In this document: positions 6,247 to 13,026 of the stretch, one piece after another | Layout: the number at the start of each line of letters is the position of its first letter | Numbering within the stretch: position 1 is the stretch's first letter | From: a virus | Direction: 5' to 3' (one strand) | Length of the DNA stretch: 41,232 nucleotides | Virus record (IMG/VR): IMGVR_UViG_3300034158_000028 | Coordinates: 1-41,232 of that record | The notes under the pieces: model-generated | The model's database searches: none | What the model saw: the letters and a program-made list of their open reading frames with translations, nothing else | What the model was told of the DNA's origin: nothing | Made by a program: the position numbers and the translations under genes

Positions 6247-6758
6247 ATCAACCTCATTTGTGGCTCATCGTTTTCCGTCGGCAGATTTATTGGTGGTGCG
6301 CCGATGATATTGGCACGACTTAGGAATACCTGCCACAAGCTTGAGACGGGCTGCGCTTCTAGGGGCTCGATGTACCCGTATGATGCATCTGGAACTGGTA
6401 AATGTACATGCGGATGGGAAATCTTCTGCATGAAAAACTCCCTACCGATACCGACCTTGTTCACATGATTCGCCGACCCGTTCTCATCTATCCCGAACAC
6501 TCGAGCATTATTGACAAGCAGGGTCATGTAAAGCTTGTCCGGCACATCCTGGATTAGGCTTGGTTTGTAATCGAGCTGCAGGAATAGGCCCTCTGGTCGC
6601 ACATTACCGACTAGAAGCGCGGTTCGGAATTTGAAGCTTGAAGGCCAATGCTTGACTGATGTTTGAACCCACTCAATGGAGTCACCGGCATCCCAATGCT
6701 TTTCTACTTCAAGGCCAGCTATTGCTTCTTCATAGGGTATTTTTGAAGGCTTTGCCAT
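6243..6758 (-). CDS. DUF6978-like protein, partner of the DUF1828 protein
   Basis: A 171-residue protein beginning MAKPSKIPYEEAIAGLEVEK, with GGAG ten bases before ATG 6758. It is a mixed alpha/beta soluble protein. A His-rich segment (KISHPHVHLP, about residue 112) and a central strand-rich part (RTALLVGNVRPEGLFLQLDY) are the most distinctive parts. I associate this pattern with DUF6978, usually encoded directly upstream of a DUF1828 protein, as here. It overlaps its partner by four bases. Its GC content is lower than in the late genes, suggesting separate acquisition. A promoter must lie in 6759-6832 or upstream in the CI operon; no good consensus was found. Confidence 0.55.
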   Translation of the reverse strand: MAKPSKIPYEEAIAGLEVEKHWDAGDSIEWVQTSVKHWPSSFKFRTALLVGNVRPEGLFLQLDYKPSLIQDVPDKLYMTLLVNNARVFGIDENGSANHVNKVGIGREFFMQKISHPHVHLPVPDASYGYIEPLEAQPVSSLWQVFLSRANIIGAPPINLPTENDEPQMRLI

Positions 6759-6832
6759 TCACGCAATGCTCCGCATCTGCATTCCTTTGGCGTCCGCAAT
6801 GAGCTGCGCTCGCATACATTAAAAGAAAACGA

Positions 6833-7060
6833 CTATTCCGGTTTCGTCCTGGTGATGCGCTGATCCCTGACCTCATCCGCATACCCCACCAGCCTATCGG
6901 CCTCCTCACAGAGCGTACCCACCAGTCCCATCATGGCTATGGCGTCGGCATCGCTGAGCTTTTCTGCGAGCTTGCTCAGGTCGATACAGGACTGCTCAAG
7001 GTTAAAAGCGATCGCCTTGAGGTCGCGGCGCAGCTGCTGGTTGGGTTTGGTCAGAGCCAT
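6833..7060 (-). CDS. Small helical protein downstream of CI, 75 aa
   Basis: A 75-residue, almost entirely helical protein (MALTKPNQQLRRDLKAIAFN...) starting four bases after the CI stop codon, so it is probably co-expressed with the repressor in lysogens. No domain is recognised; heptad-like spacing of Leu/Ile suggests coiled-coil or helical-bundle pairing. The position after cI is where lambda has rexB/rexA, so an exclusion or repressor-modulating role is possible but unsupported by sequence. The ribosome-binding site is weak, which fits coupling to cI. Confidence 0.7.
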   Translation of the reverse strand: MALTKPNQQLRRDLKAIAFNLEQSCIDLSKLAEKLSDADAIAMMGLVGTLCEEADRLVGYADEVRDQRITRTKPE

Positions 7061-7064
7061 GGTG

Positions 7065-7901
7065 TTATACCGGTTGTCCGTTCCACACGTAGAGCACCCG
7101 GGCCAGGATATGTGTGTCATCCACACGGATGTCCTCTGGGTCGTGGTGCTTGTTGTCCGAGATCATCTTGAAGCGGTCCTTACCTTTCTTCTGCAGGCGC
7201 TTCACGTACAGCATTTCGTCGTGGGAAAAGAGGTAGATGCCGTCGCCGGTGAACTCCCGGATCGTGATATCCACGAGCAGGGGGTCGCGATCCTTGATCG
7301 TCGGGGCCATCGACTGACCCCATCCGGTGATCATCTTGAGGTGGAAGTGTTCTTTGAAGGTGACGCCCAGGTCGCGCAGATGCTTGGGGCTGACCCGTAT
7401 ATCCTGGAGCATTTCCGGGTATTCGTGCGGGATCTGTCCGCCGCCCATAGCCGCGCGCACGTCGTAGTGCGCAATCCACACCTCGTCACCAACCTGGCCG
7501 GGGCGAGAGAAGTCGACGGTTATGACGTTACTCGACTCGTCAGCGGCCGCAATAATCCTGTCACGAGCGGTGTTCGATAACCCTTTGACCTTCGAAAGCA
7601 TCTGCTTTATCTGGTCCGCCGCTGTCTGTGCGGATGTCTCGCGTGCGTGATCGCTGGAAGTCAGCTCGTCAGCTGGAGTTATCGACTCACCTGGCGATAC
7701 GGAGTCAAACCAACCTCTGGGCAGCCCCTCGATCGCCTCGATTCTCCGCGCTACGTCGTCTCCCAAATTCTTCGCCGTCTTGTCCGACAAAATCTGACTC
7801 AGGTGTGCAGGCGCCATTCCCCAGCGCTCGGCGCACGCGCCTTTTCGCTGGTTTCCTATGAGGCTGATCAGTTGCTGTTTACGAATCGCATAAATATCCA
7901 T
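7065..7901 (-). CDS. cI: CI-type repressor with S24 peptidase domain
   Basis: A 278-residue lysogeny repressor. Residues about 5-65 form the helix-turn-helix domain (CAERWGMAPAHLSQILSDKT). A linker follows, then the LexA/CI S24 domain with catalytic Ser197 in GWGQSMAPT and Lys234 in YVKRL. The usual Ala-Gly cleavage dipeptide is not obvious: the equivalent stretch around residue 150 reads RAAMGGG, so self-cleavage, if it occurs, would use an Ala-Met or Met-Gly bond. The ATG at 7901 gives the standard family N-terminus (MDIYAIRKQ) but has no clear Shine-Dalgarno; a GTG at 7946 with AAGGA ten bases upstream would add 15 residues and place operator 7921-7937 inside the gene. The gene is divergent from Cro across three operators, as in lambda. 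Confidence 0.93.
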   Translation of the reverse strand: MDIYAIRKQQLISLIGNQRKGACAERWGMAPAHLSQILSDKTAKNLGDDVARRIEAIEGLPRGWFDSVSPGESITPADELTSSDHARETSAQTAADQIKQMLSKVKGLSNTARDRIIAAADESSNVITVDFSRPGQVGDEVWIAHYDVRAAMGGGQIPHEYPEMLQDIRVSPKHLRDLGVTFKEHFHLKMITGWGQSMAPTIKDRDPLLVDITIREFTGDGIYLFSHDEMLYVKRLQKKGKDRFKMISDNKHHDPEDIRVDDTHILARVLYVWNGQPV

Positions 7902-7920
7902 GCGGGCAAGAATGCCAGCG

Positions 7921-7986
7921 TTTAGCTCAATGCTAAATGTGCTCACAGCTAAATATTCCTTGCTACGATATTAGCCATAAGCTAAA
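7921..7986. promoter_or_regulatory. Right operator array OR (three sites)
   Basis: Three 17-bp sites between cI and cro: 7921-7937 (TTTAGC TCAAT GCTAAA, perfect halves), 7937-7953 (ATGTGC TCACA GCTAAA, one good half) and 7970-7986 (ATTAGC CATAA GCTAAA). The last lies between the -35 and -10 of PR. The first, nearest cI, would correspond functionally to lambda OR3. Confidence 0.8.
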
Positions 7987-7988
7987 TT
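7960..7988 (+). promoter_or_regulatory. Rightward early promoter PR
   Basis: TTGCTA (7960-7965), 17-base spacer, TAAATT (7983-7988). The -10 and the embedded operator have the same layout as PL, so both promoters would be silenced by the same repressor. Transcription would begin near 7995, leaving a leader of about 20 bases before cro. Confidence 0.75.
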
Positions 7989-8013
7989 TCTCCTATGTTT
8001 AAGGAGAGATCCC

Positions 8014-8250
8014 ATGAATGACCATCTGCGTGACTGGCTCGCCAGCGCTTCAAACGAACGGCGCCAGTCAGTGGCTGCCGCTGCCAAGACGACGGTAGGG
8101 CACCTGTGGCAGCTGGCAGGCGGTCACCGAAAAGCCTCGGCCGACCTGGCAGAGCGCCTTCAGGACGCATCAGGTGGAGAGATCACCATCGCAGGTTTGC
8201 GACCGGATCTTCTCGACCTGGCGCACAAAGTCCTACGCGGCGCCGCCTGA
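8014..8250 (+). CDS. cro: Cro-like / YdaS-type HTH regulator
   Basis: A 78-residue DNA-binding protein, first gene of the PR transcript, with AAGGAG before ATG 8014. The segment VAAAAKTTVGHLWQLAGGHR forms the helix-turn-helix, typical of the YdaS/Cro group (transposase-like HTH), followed by a RLQDASGGEITIAGLRPDL tail that such proteins share. It would bind the TTTAGC-N5-GCTAAA operators and oppose CI. The symbol denotes functional position; the protein is not sequence-similar to lambda Cro. Confidence 0.85.
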   Translation: MNDHLRDWLASASNERRQSVAAAAKTTVGHLWQLAGGHRKASADLAERLQDASGGEITIAGLRPDLLDLAHKVLRGAA

Positions 8251-8300
8251 CATCCCTGCTCGCCGCTCCATTGAAGCCAGATTAGAAGAGAGCAATCCCC

Positions 8301-8918
8301 ATGCAAACGTCCAGTTCCAGACACACCGTACAAACCCGTGATCAGGTGCTGGTCGCCCACGCTGCAAACCAGATCGCACGCACCAGCTTGAGCCAGGACG
8401 ACTTCGCCCAGGCGTTGAGCCGCGAGCTGCATCTGTCGTGCCCGGAGAAGGCTATCGCCAAAGAGGTGCCGGACTTCGCCGCGCTTACCTTGCAGAACGA
8501 CGTGTCCGACTTTGTGAAGGCGACCGGGCGCTGGCTCAAACGTGTTCAGCGCTGGCTGTCCGGCGATCAGGAAATGCCGTCCTGGCTGGAAGAGTCGTGG
8601 GTGAACGCTCTTGAGCCTGAATTCCGCGACCACTGCTTGAACGAACTGGCGAGCCGCCACGGCTTGACTGGCGCCCGCCAGATGACCAGCGATCAATGCG
8701 CCAACAAGAGTTTCGGCGCGCTGATCCGTGCCCTCGGTGATGTGATCGACACGGGCAGCGAGGTGTTTGACGACCAGGTGATGTGCGAGCAGGACCTGCC
8801 GCACTTGCCGGCGTTCGTTAAACAGTGCCGCCAGGTTGAGGCGAAAGCGGGGGAGTTGGGGCGAAAGGCTGAGCAGTTGATCAAGGACGCACGGCCAAGT
8901 CTGAAATCCATCGCTTGA
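8301..8918 (+). CDS. Phage regulatory protein at CII position (YdaT-like?)
   Basis: A 205-residue helical protein with AGAGAG upstream of ATG 8301. The centre (DFVKATGRWLKRVQRWLSGD, then LEESWVNALEPEFRDHCLNE) resembles the YdaT/CII-like phage proteins that follow a YdaS-type repressor; the C-terminal 60 residues are a charged coil. In lambda this slot encodes CII. A role in the lysis-lysogeny decision or in host growth inhibition is inferred from neighbours. No clear HTH motif can be assigned by eye, and a simple replication accessory role cannot be excluded. Confidence 0.6.
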   Translation: MQTSSSRHTVQTRDQVLVAHAANQIARTSLSQDDFAQALSRELHLSCPEKAIAKEVPDFAALTLQNDVSDFVKATGRWLKRVQRWLSGDQEMPSWLEESWVNALEPEFRDHCLNELASRHGLTGARQMTSDQCANKSFGALIRALGDVIDTGSEVFDDQVMCEQDLPHLPAFVKQCRQVEAKAGELGRKAEQLIKDARPSLKSIA

Positions 8919-8956
8919 AATTTTTTTGGTGTGCGCGGGTTTTTATGCCGCGATTT

Positions 8957-9007
8957 GGGGGCTCGGTGCCTGCACTAGTAAAAGAAGCCCCCGAAAACTC
9001 CAGGCAC
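8957..9007 (+). promoter_or_regulatory. Possible RNA pseudoknot in the antirepressor leader
   Basis: Two 7-bp helices interlock: GGGGGCT (8957-8963) with AGCCCCC (8986-8992), and GTGCCTG (8966-8972) with CAGGCAC (9001-9007). The second helix uses bases in the loop of the first, the order that defines an H-type pseudoknot. It lies between the 205-residue gene and the antirepressor. Predicted by eye only. Confidence 0.4.
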
Positions 9008-9033
9008 AAAAAAGCCACCGGACGAGGGTGGCT
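9008..9033 (-). terminator. Minus-strand terminator in the antirepressor leader
   Basis: On the minus strand: AGCCACC, loop of seven, GGTGGCT followed by T6 (plus-strand A run 9008-9013, arms 9013-9019 and 9027-9033). The T run is on the minus side only, so it ends leftward transcripts and would not efficiently stop the PR mRNA. Confidence 0.7.
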
Positions 9034-9052
9034 GATTCGATAACACTTTGTG
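9008..9052 (-). ncRNA. Predicted antisense RNA opposite the antirepressor leader (sar-like)
   Basis: A sigma-70 promoter at 9059-9086 would start a minus-strand RNA near 9052, and a T6 terminator ends it at about 9008, giving about 45 nt. The RNA would pair with the antirepressor mRNA from the Shine-Dalgarno region (TGAGG, 9051-9055) upstream. P22 sar RNA, known to block antirepressor synthesis, has the same logic. No protein could be encoded. Ends are predicted from sequence, not measured. Confidence 0.6.
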
Positions 9053-9058
9053 AGGCCG

Positions 9059-9086
9059 ATTATATGCAAACCCAGTCACATATCAA
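9059..9086 (-). promoter_or_regulatory. Antisense promoter at the antirepressor start
   Basis: Minus strand TTGATA (plus 9081-9086), 16-base spacer, perfect TATAAT (plus 9059-9064). The -10 overlaps the ATG of the antirepressor. It is the closest match to consensus in the whole immunity region. Confidence 0.65.
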
Positions 9087-9918
9087 TACCCCTACAAATC
9101 TCGCGCCACGTTTTCCGCAATCTGAAAACGTGGCGCGGAATTACTCGGTGATTCCGTTCGACTTTGACGGCGCCGCGATCCGGGTCATCACCGACAAGGC
9201 TGGAGATCCTTGGTTCGTTGCCCGCGATGTTGCCGATGCCCTGGGTTACTCCAAGCCTGAGAACGCCGTGTCCCGTCACTGCAGGGCTGCGACCACTACC
9301 CCGAAACAGGGTGGTGGTTTCATGACCATTATCCCGGAGCGCGACCTGTACCGACTGGTGATGAAGTCGAAGCTGCCGGCCGCCGAGAAATTCGAAGAGT
9401 GGGTGGTGGGCCAGGTACTGCCGAGCATCCGCAAGACCGGCACCTTTTCCACTCAAGGCCCGAACAACTCCAAGATCGTCGGCGAGCTGGCCATTCTGGA
9501 GTGCTTTGACCGCCTGCTGAAGCCCGCACCGTCCAGCAAGATGCTGATGCTGGCCAAGATCGCCGCCAACAACGGTCTGGATGCGAAATTCCTCCCAGGC
9601 TACGCCGTCGACGCCGCTCCAGACGCTGCTGGCGGGTCTTCGATGCCAACCAAGGCAATCACAGCCCTGATCAAAGATCACGGCATTGCCAGCACAGCGC
9701 GCGGCTTCAATCTCGCACTGGAGGCCCACGGCTTCCTCAAGGTCCTCCAGCGCAAAAACTCCAAGCAGGAAATGGTGGACTTCTGGTCTGTGACCGAGAA
9801 GGGCCTAGCCTACGGCAAAAACCTCACCAGCCCTCAATGCCCCCGCGAAACCCAGCCTCACTGGTACGTGGATCGCTTTCTTGAATTGGCCGGCCTTGTC
9901 GGCAAAGGAGCGAAGTAA
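9064..9918 (+). CDS. Bro-N family phage antirepressor
   Basis: A 284-residue antirepressor. Residues about 28-130 are the Bro-N domain (IRVITDKAGDPWFVARDVAD, ALGYSKPENAVSRHC, then LYRLVMKSKLPAAEKFEEWV and VLPSIRKTG). The C-terminal half carries a KilA-C/ANT-like winged region (AITALIKDHGIASTARGFNL, WSVTEKGLAYGK). Such proteins inactivate phage repressors to trigger lytic growth. The ATG at 9064 has TGAGG as ribosome-binding site. Codons 14-25 contain a perfect inverted repeat with 14-base arms. The gene end overlaps the next start (TAATG), linking it to the replication operon. Strong RNA-level control is suggested by the leader structures. Confidence 0.87.
   Translation: MQTQSHINTPTNLAPRFPQSENVARNYSVIPFDFDGAAIRVITDKAGDPWFVARDVADALGYSKPENAVSRHCRAATTTPKQGGGFMTIIPERDLYRLVMKSKLPAAEKFEEWVVGQVLPSIRKTGTFSTQGPNNSKIVGELAILECFDRLLKPAPSSKMLMLAKIAANNGLDAKFLPGYAVDAAPDAAGGSSMPTKAITALIKDHGIASTARGFNLALEAHGFLKVLQRKNSKQEMVDFWSVTEKGLAYGKNLTSPQCPRETQPHWYVDRFLELAGLVGKGAK
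9102..9137. repeat. Perfect 14-bp inverted repeat inside the antirepressor gene
   Basis: Arms CGCGCCACGTTTTC (9102-9115) and GAAAACGTGGCGCG (9124-9137) with an 8-base loop. As RNA this is a very stable hairpin 38 bases after the start codon; as DNA it is a palindrome that a regulator could bind. Confidence 0.85.
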
Positions 9919-10667
9919 TGGCCGGTGACTGGATCAAATTTGAACTGTGCACCCTGGACAAGCCAGAGGTTTGCCAAATCGCAGAATGGGCCGGTATCGA
10001 CCCCGATGCGGTGGTGGGAAAGCTTATGCGCGTTTGGGGCTGGTTCGATCAGCAGACAGAAAATGGTAACGCCCCGAGCGTTACTAAAAAGTTGCTTGAT
10101 CGTCTCGTTGGCGTTAACGATTTCTGTGACTACATGAAATTGGTTGACTGGATGGTTGAGGGTGAGGGTGTTATCAGCCTTCCTCATTTCGACCGTCACA
10201 ACGGGAAGACCGCTAAAAACCGGGCTTTGACGGCTCGCAGGGTTGCCAGCCACAAGTCAGGTAACGCTAAAGGTAACGCTGCCAGCGTTAAAAGTGCGTT
10301 AGCTAAAGAAGAGAAAGAGAAGAATAAAGAACCTCTCTCTGCACGTGAGCCGGTTGACCCTCGCATGCCCAGCGAAATGACCCTCGACTGGAACCCCGAC
10401 GACAAGCTGCTGAAAACCTACTCGGTGCACTCAGGCATTGCGCTAGACCTTTTCACCGAAGAAGCACGACGCGCATTCACTGCTCACTACGAGCCGCGTG
10501 GACAGGTGAATACTCAGGCCGAGTGGGTGCAGATGCTGGTCAAGTGGGTGCTCAACGACAGGAATCGCGCAGCGGCGTCGAACGTCAGGCAATTCCCTCA
10601 GCGACAGGCAAACGGCCCTGACTTCGACGATCTGAGTTGGGCCGATGACTTGGGTGGCGCGCTATGA
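9918..10667 (+). CDS. DnaT-like phage replication protein
   Basis: A 249-residue protein at the lambda O position. Residues 1-110 (AGDWIKFELCTLDKPEVCQI...) form the N-terminal domain common to Pseudomonas phage replication proteins. After a basic, Lys-rich linker (ALAKEEKEKNKEPL), residues about 150-225 match the DnaT ssDNA-binding/primosome domain (MTLDWNPDDKLL... EWVQMLVKWVLNDRN). It probably marks the origin and recruits the helicase loader encoded next. The ATG overlaps the upstream stop (TAATG). Candidate origin repeats were looked for and not clearly seen. The linker, about 10200-10340, is more AT-rich than its surroundings, as origins inside initiator genes often are. Confidence 0.75.
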   Translation: MAGDWIKFELCTLDKPEVCQIAEWAGIDPDAVVGKLMRVWGWFDQQTENGNAPSVTKKLLDRLVGVNDFCDYMKLVDWMVEGEGVISLPHFDRHNGKTAKNRALTARRVASHKSGNAKGNAASVKSALAKEEKEKNKEPLSAREPVDPRMPSEMTLDWNPDDKLLKTYSVHSGIALDLFTEEARRAFTAHYEPRGQVNTQAEWVQMLVKWVLNDRNRAAASNVRQFPQRQANGPDFDDLSWADDLGGAL

Positions 10668-11449
10668 GCGACAAGCCAAAGCCACCACGAAGCGCCGCTC
10701 AACTGATGAAAGTCGCTGGTGCCGACAAAGACGTGCGCGCCGCCATGGCCGGCTACCAGCCGCCAGCGCTACCAGTCATTCCAAAAACCTTGCCGCCGGG
10801 CACGGCCGATGTCGTCAACGCGCTGTTCAAAGAGCTCCAGGCCATCTTCCCCGCATGGAAGCAAGCTTGGCCAACCGATACAGCTCTGGCCGCTGCCAAG
10901 CGCAGCTGGATCAAAGCGTTCATCGTCGCCGAGATCAACACCCTGGAGCAGATCCGTTTCGGGATTGAGCGCTGCCGTTCGTTGGGCACCGACTTCGCGC
11001 CGAGTGTCGGCAAGTTCATCAAGCTGTGCCTGCCCACGCCGGAGATGCTCGGGATTCCTCCGCACGACAAAGCGTTTCGCGAAGCTCTGGTGAATGCGCA
11101 CCCAAGTCGATTTGGTGACCGCACTTGGTCTCACTCGGCCGTACGTCACGCCGCGTTGCAATGCGAAATGCATAACCTGGGCGACCTGATCCCGGAGAAG
11201 GCCTGCGAGGTCTTCGACCGGGCCTACGACATCACCATTCGCATGTTGATGGAGGGGCAGCCGCTGGAAGAAATCGCCATCGGCATCGGCCATGACAGCC
11301 AGAAAACCGAATTGGAACTTGCCGAGGAGTTTGCGAGCCAGCGCCAAGCAAGACTGCTGGGCATTCAGGGTATCCCAACCACCGGTGCTGCCGCCCGCGC
11401 TCAGCTGATGGCCAAGTTCGGAAAGAAGATTGCGGAGCAACGGACATGA
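10664..11449 (+). CDS. Replication protein P-like helicase loader
   Basis: A 261-residue homologue of lambda P, which delivers host DnaB helicase to the phage origin. The N-terminus is disordered and Pro-rich (PPALPVIPKTLPPG). Residues about 50-120 hold the family core (VNALFKELQAIFPAWKQAWP and LEQIRFGIERCRSLGTDFAP), followed by SVGKFIKLC. The start overlaps the preceding stop (ATGA at 10664-10667), and its own stop overlaps the following start. It is slightly longer than lambda P (233 residues). The O-like/P-like pair implies bidirectional theta replication with host DnaB. Confidence 0.85.
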   Translation: MSDKPKPPRSAAQLMKVAGADKDVRAAMAGYQPPALPVIPKTLPPGTADVVNALFKELQAIFPAWKQAWPTDTALAAAKRSWIKAFIVAEINTLEQIRFGIERCRSLGTDFAPSVGKFIKLCLPTPEMLGIPPHDKAFREALVNAHPSRFGDRTWSHSAVRHAALQCEMHNLGDLIPEKACEVFDRAYDITIRMLMEGQPLEEIAIGIGHDSQKTELELAEEFASQRQARLLGIQGIPTTGAAARAQLMAKFGKKIAEQRT

Positions 11450-11775
11450 CCATCGACAAACAAAAACTTCAGAAACTGCTCTGGGCCGAGGCCGCGTCAT
11501 TCCGGGCTGACTGCGCAGGTTGGAAACGCAACACCGAGGCTCTGGATGAGTTCTTGGGTGAGAAGACCCTGGGGGAGGCGGCGCTGGAGCTGCTGGCCGA
11601 GAACGAGGTGCTGCGTCAGGTGTTGGCTGTCTCCCATGAATTCATCCTGAACGACGCCCGCACACGCCACATGTGCGACGAGACGGGCCAAGTATCGCCT
11701 TTGTTCCCGAAGCGGGCAGGGATTTTGGCAGCCATCGACGGCGCCATGGACAGGGGAGGGCATGTCAATGGCTGA
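11446..11775 (+). CDS. Small phage protein after P, 109 aa
   Basis: A 109-residue acidic helical protein (MTIDKQKLQKLLWAEAASFR...) overlapping both neighbours, by four bases with the P-like gene and by eight with the DUF1367 gene. Leu/Glu heptads at residues 38-65 suggest a coiled coil. Similar small proteins of the ead/nin type lie here in lambdoid phages. Function unknown. Confidence 0.75.
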   Translation: MTIDKQKLQKLLWAEAASFRADCAGWKRNTEALDEFLGEKTLGEAALELLAENEVLRQVLAVSHEFILNDARTRHMCDETGQVSPLFPKRAGILAAIDGAMDRGGHVNG

Positions 11776-12355
11776 GCTCGCCCTTATCCGCACCGTCCAA
11801 GGCCTTGTGCCGGCGACCGAGGCCGACCGCGAACTAACCCAAAAATGGAAGCTGGGCCAGGTGGTCCACGGCAAGTTCACAAAAATGCGCAACGCCAAGT
11901 TCCACGGCAAGTTCTTCTCGATGCTGGATCTGGCGTGGGAGTACTGGGAGCCGGTTGGCGGCTTGGTTCCTCGCCAGGAGATGCGTGGTATCCGTGGTCT
12001 GGCCAAGTTCTTCGAGGCGCAGAGCGGAAAGCCTGGGCAGTTGTCGCATGCAGTTGATGCGTACATCGCCGGTCTGGAGTTGGCCAGGGCCGAGCGCTTT
12101 CCGGCGGTGGACAAGTCCCGCGAGGCATTCCGTGAATGGGTGACGATCGAGGCCGGTCACTTCCACCTGGTGCGAACTCCCGACGGCGTGCGCAAGGAGG
12201 CCAAGTCAATTAGCTGGGCCTCCATGGATGACACGGCCTTCGAGCCGCTTTATCGCGACGTGTTCAACGCCTGCTGGCGCCTGGTCCTGTCTGCCCACTT
12301 TGAATCGGAAGAGGCGGCATTGAACGCTGCTGACCAAATCGGGAGCTACGGATGA
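11768..12355 (+). CDS. DUF1367-family nin-region protein
   Basis: A 195-residue protein matching DUF1367 (WKLGQVVHGKFTKMRNAKFH, FFSMLDLAWEYW, then ARAERFPAVDKSREAFREWV), a family found in the nin region of lambdoid phages next to NinG. The ATG at 11768 lies seven bases after GGAGGG; an ATG six bases earlier is too close to it. Its function has not been defined to my knowledge; co-occurrence with NinG suggests a part in recombination or DNA processing. The stop overlaps the ninG start by ATGA. Confidence 0.85.
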   Translation: MAELALIRTVQGLVPATEADRELTQKWKLGQVVHGKFTKMRNAKFHGKFFSMLDLAWEYWEPVGGLVPRQEMRGIRGLAKFFEAQSGKPGQLSHAVDAYIAGLELARAERFPAVDKSREAFREWVTIEAGHFHLVRTPDGVRKEAKSISWASMDDTAFEPLYRDVFNACWRLVLSAHFESEEAALNAADQIGSYG

Positions 12356-13026
12356 AGCGCACCCCATTACAGCGCAAAACCCCGCTTAAGTCCGGTGGCG
12401 CACGCCGCAAGCGCTGCCCAGTGTGCCGGGTGATGTTCACGCCGGCCCGCGCTGGGCAATCGGTTTGCGGGGCTATCGAGTGTGCCATCGCACACGGTAA
12501 GTCCGAGAAAGGGCAGGCGAGCGCCAAGAAGGCCCTGGCTGATGTCGGTCGCCGCGAGATCAAGGTGCGCAAAGAGGCGCTGAAGACCCGGGCGGACCAC
12601 ATGAAGGACGCAGAGAAGGCCGTGCGCGACTACCGGCGCACCTACGAGTTGAACATTGGTAGCGGCTGCATCAGTTGCGGCGAGTCGCAGGAATCAATCC
12701 TCAGCGCCCAGGGTTGGAAGACCGGCGGTGCTTTCGATGCAGGCCACTTCCTCGGTAAGGGCGCCCGGCCAGAGTTAAGGCTGGTGCCCAGCAATATCTG
12801 GCTCCAGTGCAAGAGCTGTAACGCAGGGTCGTCCAAGTTCGCCCGCAAAGGCGAGACGGTTTCCCAGGGTTTCCGCACCGGCCTTATCGCCCGAATCGGC
12901 CTGGAGGCTGTCGAGGCGATGGAAGCCGACCACACGCCACGCAAAGAAACAGTAGAGCAATTGAAAGCCATCACCGCCGAATACCGGGCAAAGACCAAAG
13001 AACTTAAGAAGGGGCTCGCAGCATGA
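12352..13026 (+). CDS. ninG: NinG/Rap recombination endonuclease
   Basis: A 224-residue NinG homologue (lambda Rap), a structure-specific endonuclease acting on branched recombination intermediates. The N-terminus is basic (MKRTPLQRKTPLKSGG) with a first Cys cluster (CPVCRVMFTPAR..SVCGAIEC, residues 22-44). The C-terminal half has ISCGESQ, DAGHFLGKGA (the HNH-like His), LRLVPSNIWLQCKSCN. These Cys pairs are the zinc ligands of the family. Start by ATGA overlap. Together with RecT and YqaJ it completes the phage recombination set. Confidence 0.92.
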   Translation: MKRTPLQRKTPLKSGGARRKRCPVCRVMFTPARAGQSVCGAIECAIAHGKSEKGQASAKKALADVGRREIKVRKEALKTRADHMKDAEKAVRDYRRTYELNIGSGCISCGESQESILSAQGWKTGGAFDAGHFLGKGARPELRLVPSNIWLQCKSCNAGSSKFARKGETVSQGFRTGLIARIGLEAVEAMEADHTPRKETVEQLKAITAEYRAKTKELKKGLAA

